Assembly: GCF_003024385.1 (NCBI RefSeq)
Contig: NZ_PVZN01000018.1
Span: 1-64,000, forward strand
Length of the DNA: 64,000 nucleotides
Direction: 5' to 3'
DNA from: Pseudomonas sp. BBP2017
GTDB lineage: Bacteria > Pseudomonadota > Gammaproteobacteria > Pseudomonadales > Pseudomonadaceae
Shown here: piece by piece, positions 63,670 through 64,000 of the stretch
Position numbering within the stretch: the first letter of the stretch is position 1
Layout: the number at the start of each line of letters is the position of its first letter
Made by a program: the position numbers and the translations under genes
Notes under the pieces: generated by a model
What the model saw: the letters and a program-made list of their open reading frames with translations, nothing else
Database searches by the model: none
What the model was told of the DNA's origin: nothing

Positions 63670-64000
63670 TCAACGCCTGAACAGCTGGTTCAACTGATCG
63701 AACGGCATTGCCTGTTCGCCATAGGTAAATGTGCCCTGACCCAGGATTTCCTCGGCGCCCCGGTAAAACGCACCATAGGCTGCACGCATCAGCGACGAGC
63801 CGACACTGATGCGCCGCACGCCCAGGTCCTGCAACTGGTTGACGCTCAAATGCACACCACTCATGCCCATCAGCACGTTCACAGGTTTGGGCGCGACGGC
63901 CTGGACCACCGCCCGGATTTCATCTGCCGTACGCAATCCCGGGGCATACAGGACATCCGCCCCGGCTTCGGCAAATGCCTGTAAGCGGGCGATGGTGTCT
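63670..64000 (-). CDS. Isocitrate lyase/PEP mutase family protein, C-terminal part
   Basis: The open frame runs off the right edge, so only the last 109 residues are seen. FAEAGADVLYAPGL and the PVNVLMG strand followed by LGVRRISVGSSLMRAAYGA match the C-terminal half of the PEP mutase/isocitrate lyase superfamily (the PEP mutase-like 2,3-dimethylmalate lyase group). The catalytic N-terminal half is outside the window, so the substrate cannot be said. Confidence 0.85.
   Translation of the reverse strand, partial: DTIARLQAFAEAGADVLYAPGLRTADEIRAVVQAVAPKPVNVLMGMSGVHLSVNQLQDLGVRRISVGSSLMRAAYGAFYRGAEEILGQGTFTYGEQAMPFDQLNQLFRR

Overview
This 64 kb window is a piece of a high-GC Pseudomonas chromosome. 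The gene order (rpoS-nlpD-pcm-surE-truD-ispF, the eno-kdsA-pyrG block, the bamA/lpx block, glnD-dapC, dapD-csdAE, dapE, plsB) and the extragenic palindromes resembling P. putida REPs point to the P. putida group. That placement comes from recognising gene order and motifs, not from a database search. The region is almost entirely core housekeeping DNA. The only clear mobile DNA is the last 26 codons and right end of an IS3-family element at the left edge. I saw no tRNA, rRNA, CRISPR array or prophage.

Layout. (1) 1-609: IS3-family end, then the regulatory RNA rsmZ (minus strand) with its distant GacA-type upstream box, then the rpoS terminator. (2) 610-7768 (minus): stress sigma factor and repair genes rpoS, nlpD, pcm, surE, truD, ispF, then the glutathione-dependent formaldehyde pathway fghA-adhC, with a divergent LysR regulator at 7875-8771. 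(3) 8815-34787 (minus): a long run of essential genes: ispD-ftsB-eno-kdsA-pyrG-tilS-accA-dnaE-rnhB-lpxB-lpxA-fabZ-lpxD-skp-bamA-rseP-dxr-cdsA-uppS-frr-pyrH-tsf-rpsB. It covers isoprenoid, lipid A, phospholipid and undecaprenyl-phosphate synthesis, outer-membrane protein assembly, nucleotide synthesis, replication and translation. (4) 35129-44899 (mostly plus): map, glnD, dapC, a convergent CPA1-type antiporter, an ArsC/YffB-like protein, dapD, and the cysteine desulfurase pair csdA-csdE. (5) 44878-54032: tcdA (partner of csdAE, convergent and overlapping csdE), a GH17-GT2 beta-glucan synthase (NdvB type), dapE, rlmA, a small unknown protein, a cold-shock protein and plsB. (6) 54096-56415: a small cluster with two YbaY/YscW-like proteins flanking an unrelated-looking, apparently frameshifted gene of atypical codon use, followed by a DUF4197 protein. 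(7) 56467-61468: an RND efflux pump with its lipoprotein adaptor and a divergent TetR regulator around a clear palindromic operator. (8) 61469-64000: rsmJ, a Pseudomonas hypothetical with a duplicated module, an extensin-like protein and the 3' part of a PEP mutase/isocitrate lyase family gene.

Functional threads: lysine/diaminopimelate synthesis is spread over dapC, dapD and dapE; the MEP isoprenoid pathway over ispF, ispD and dxr, feeding uppS; tRNA modification over truD, tilS and csdA-csdE-tcdA. The points most worth a second look are in expression signals inside core operons (ispF start abutting a terminator, a mini-ORF upstream of fabZ, a terminator-like hairpin before pyrH, a long pyrG leader, the rpsB leader), the IS end beside rsmZ, the small cluster at 54-56 kb and the duplicated-module protein at 62.3 kb. 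I did not find a convincing wholly new multi-gene system.
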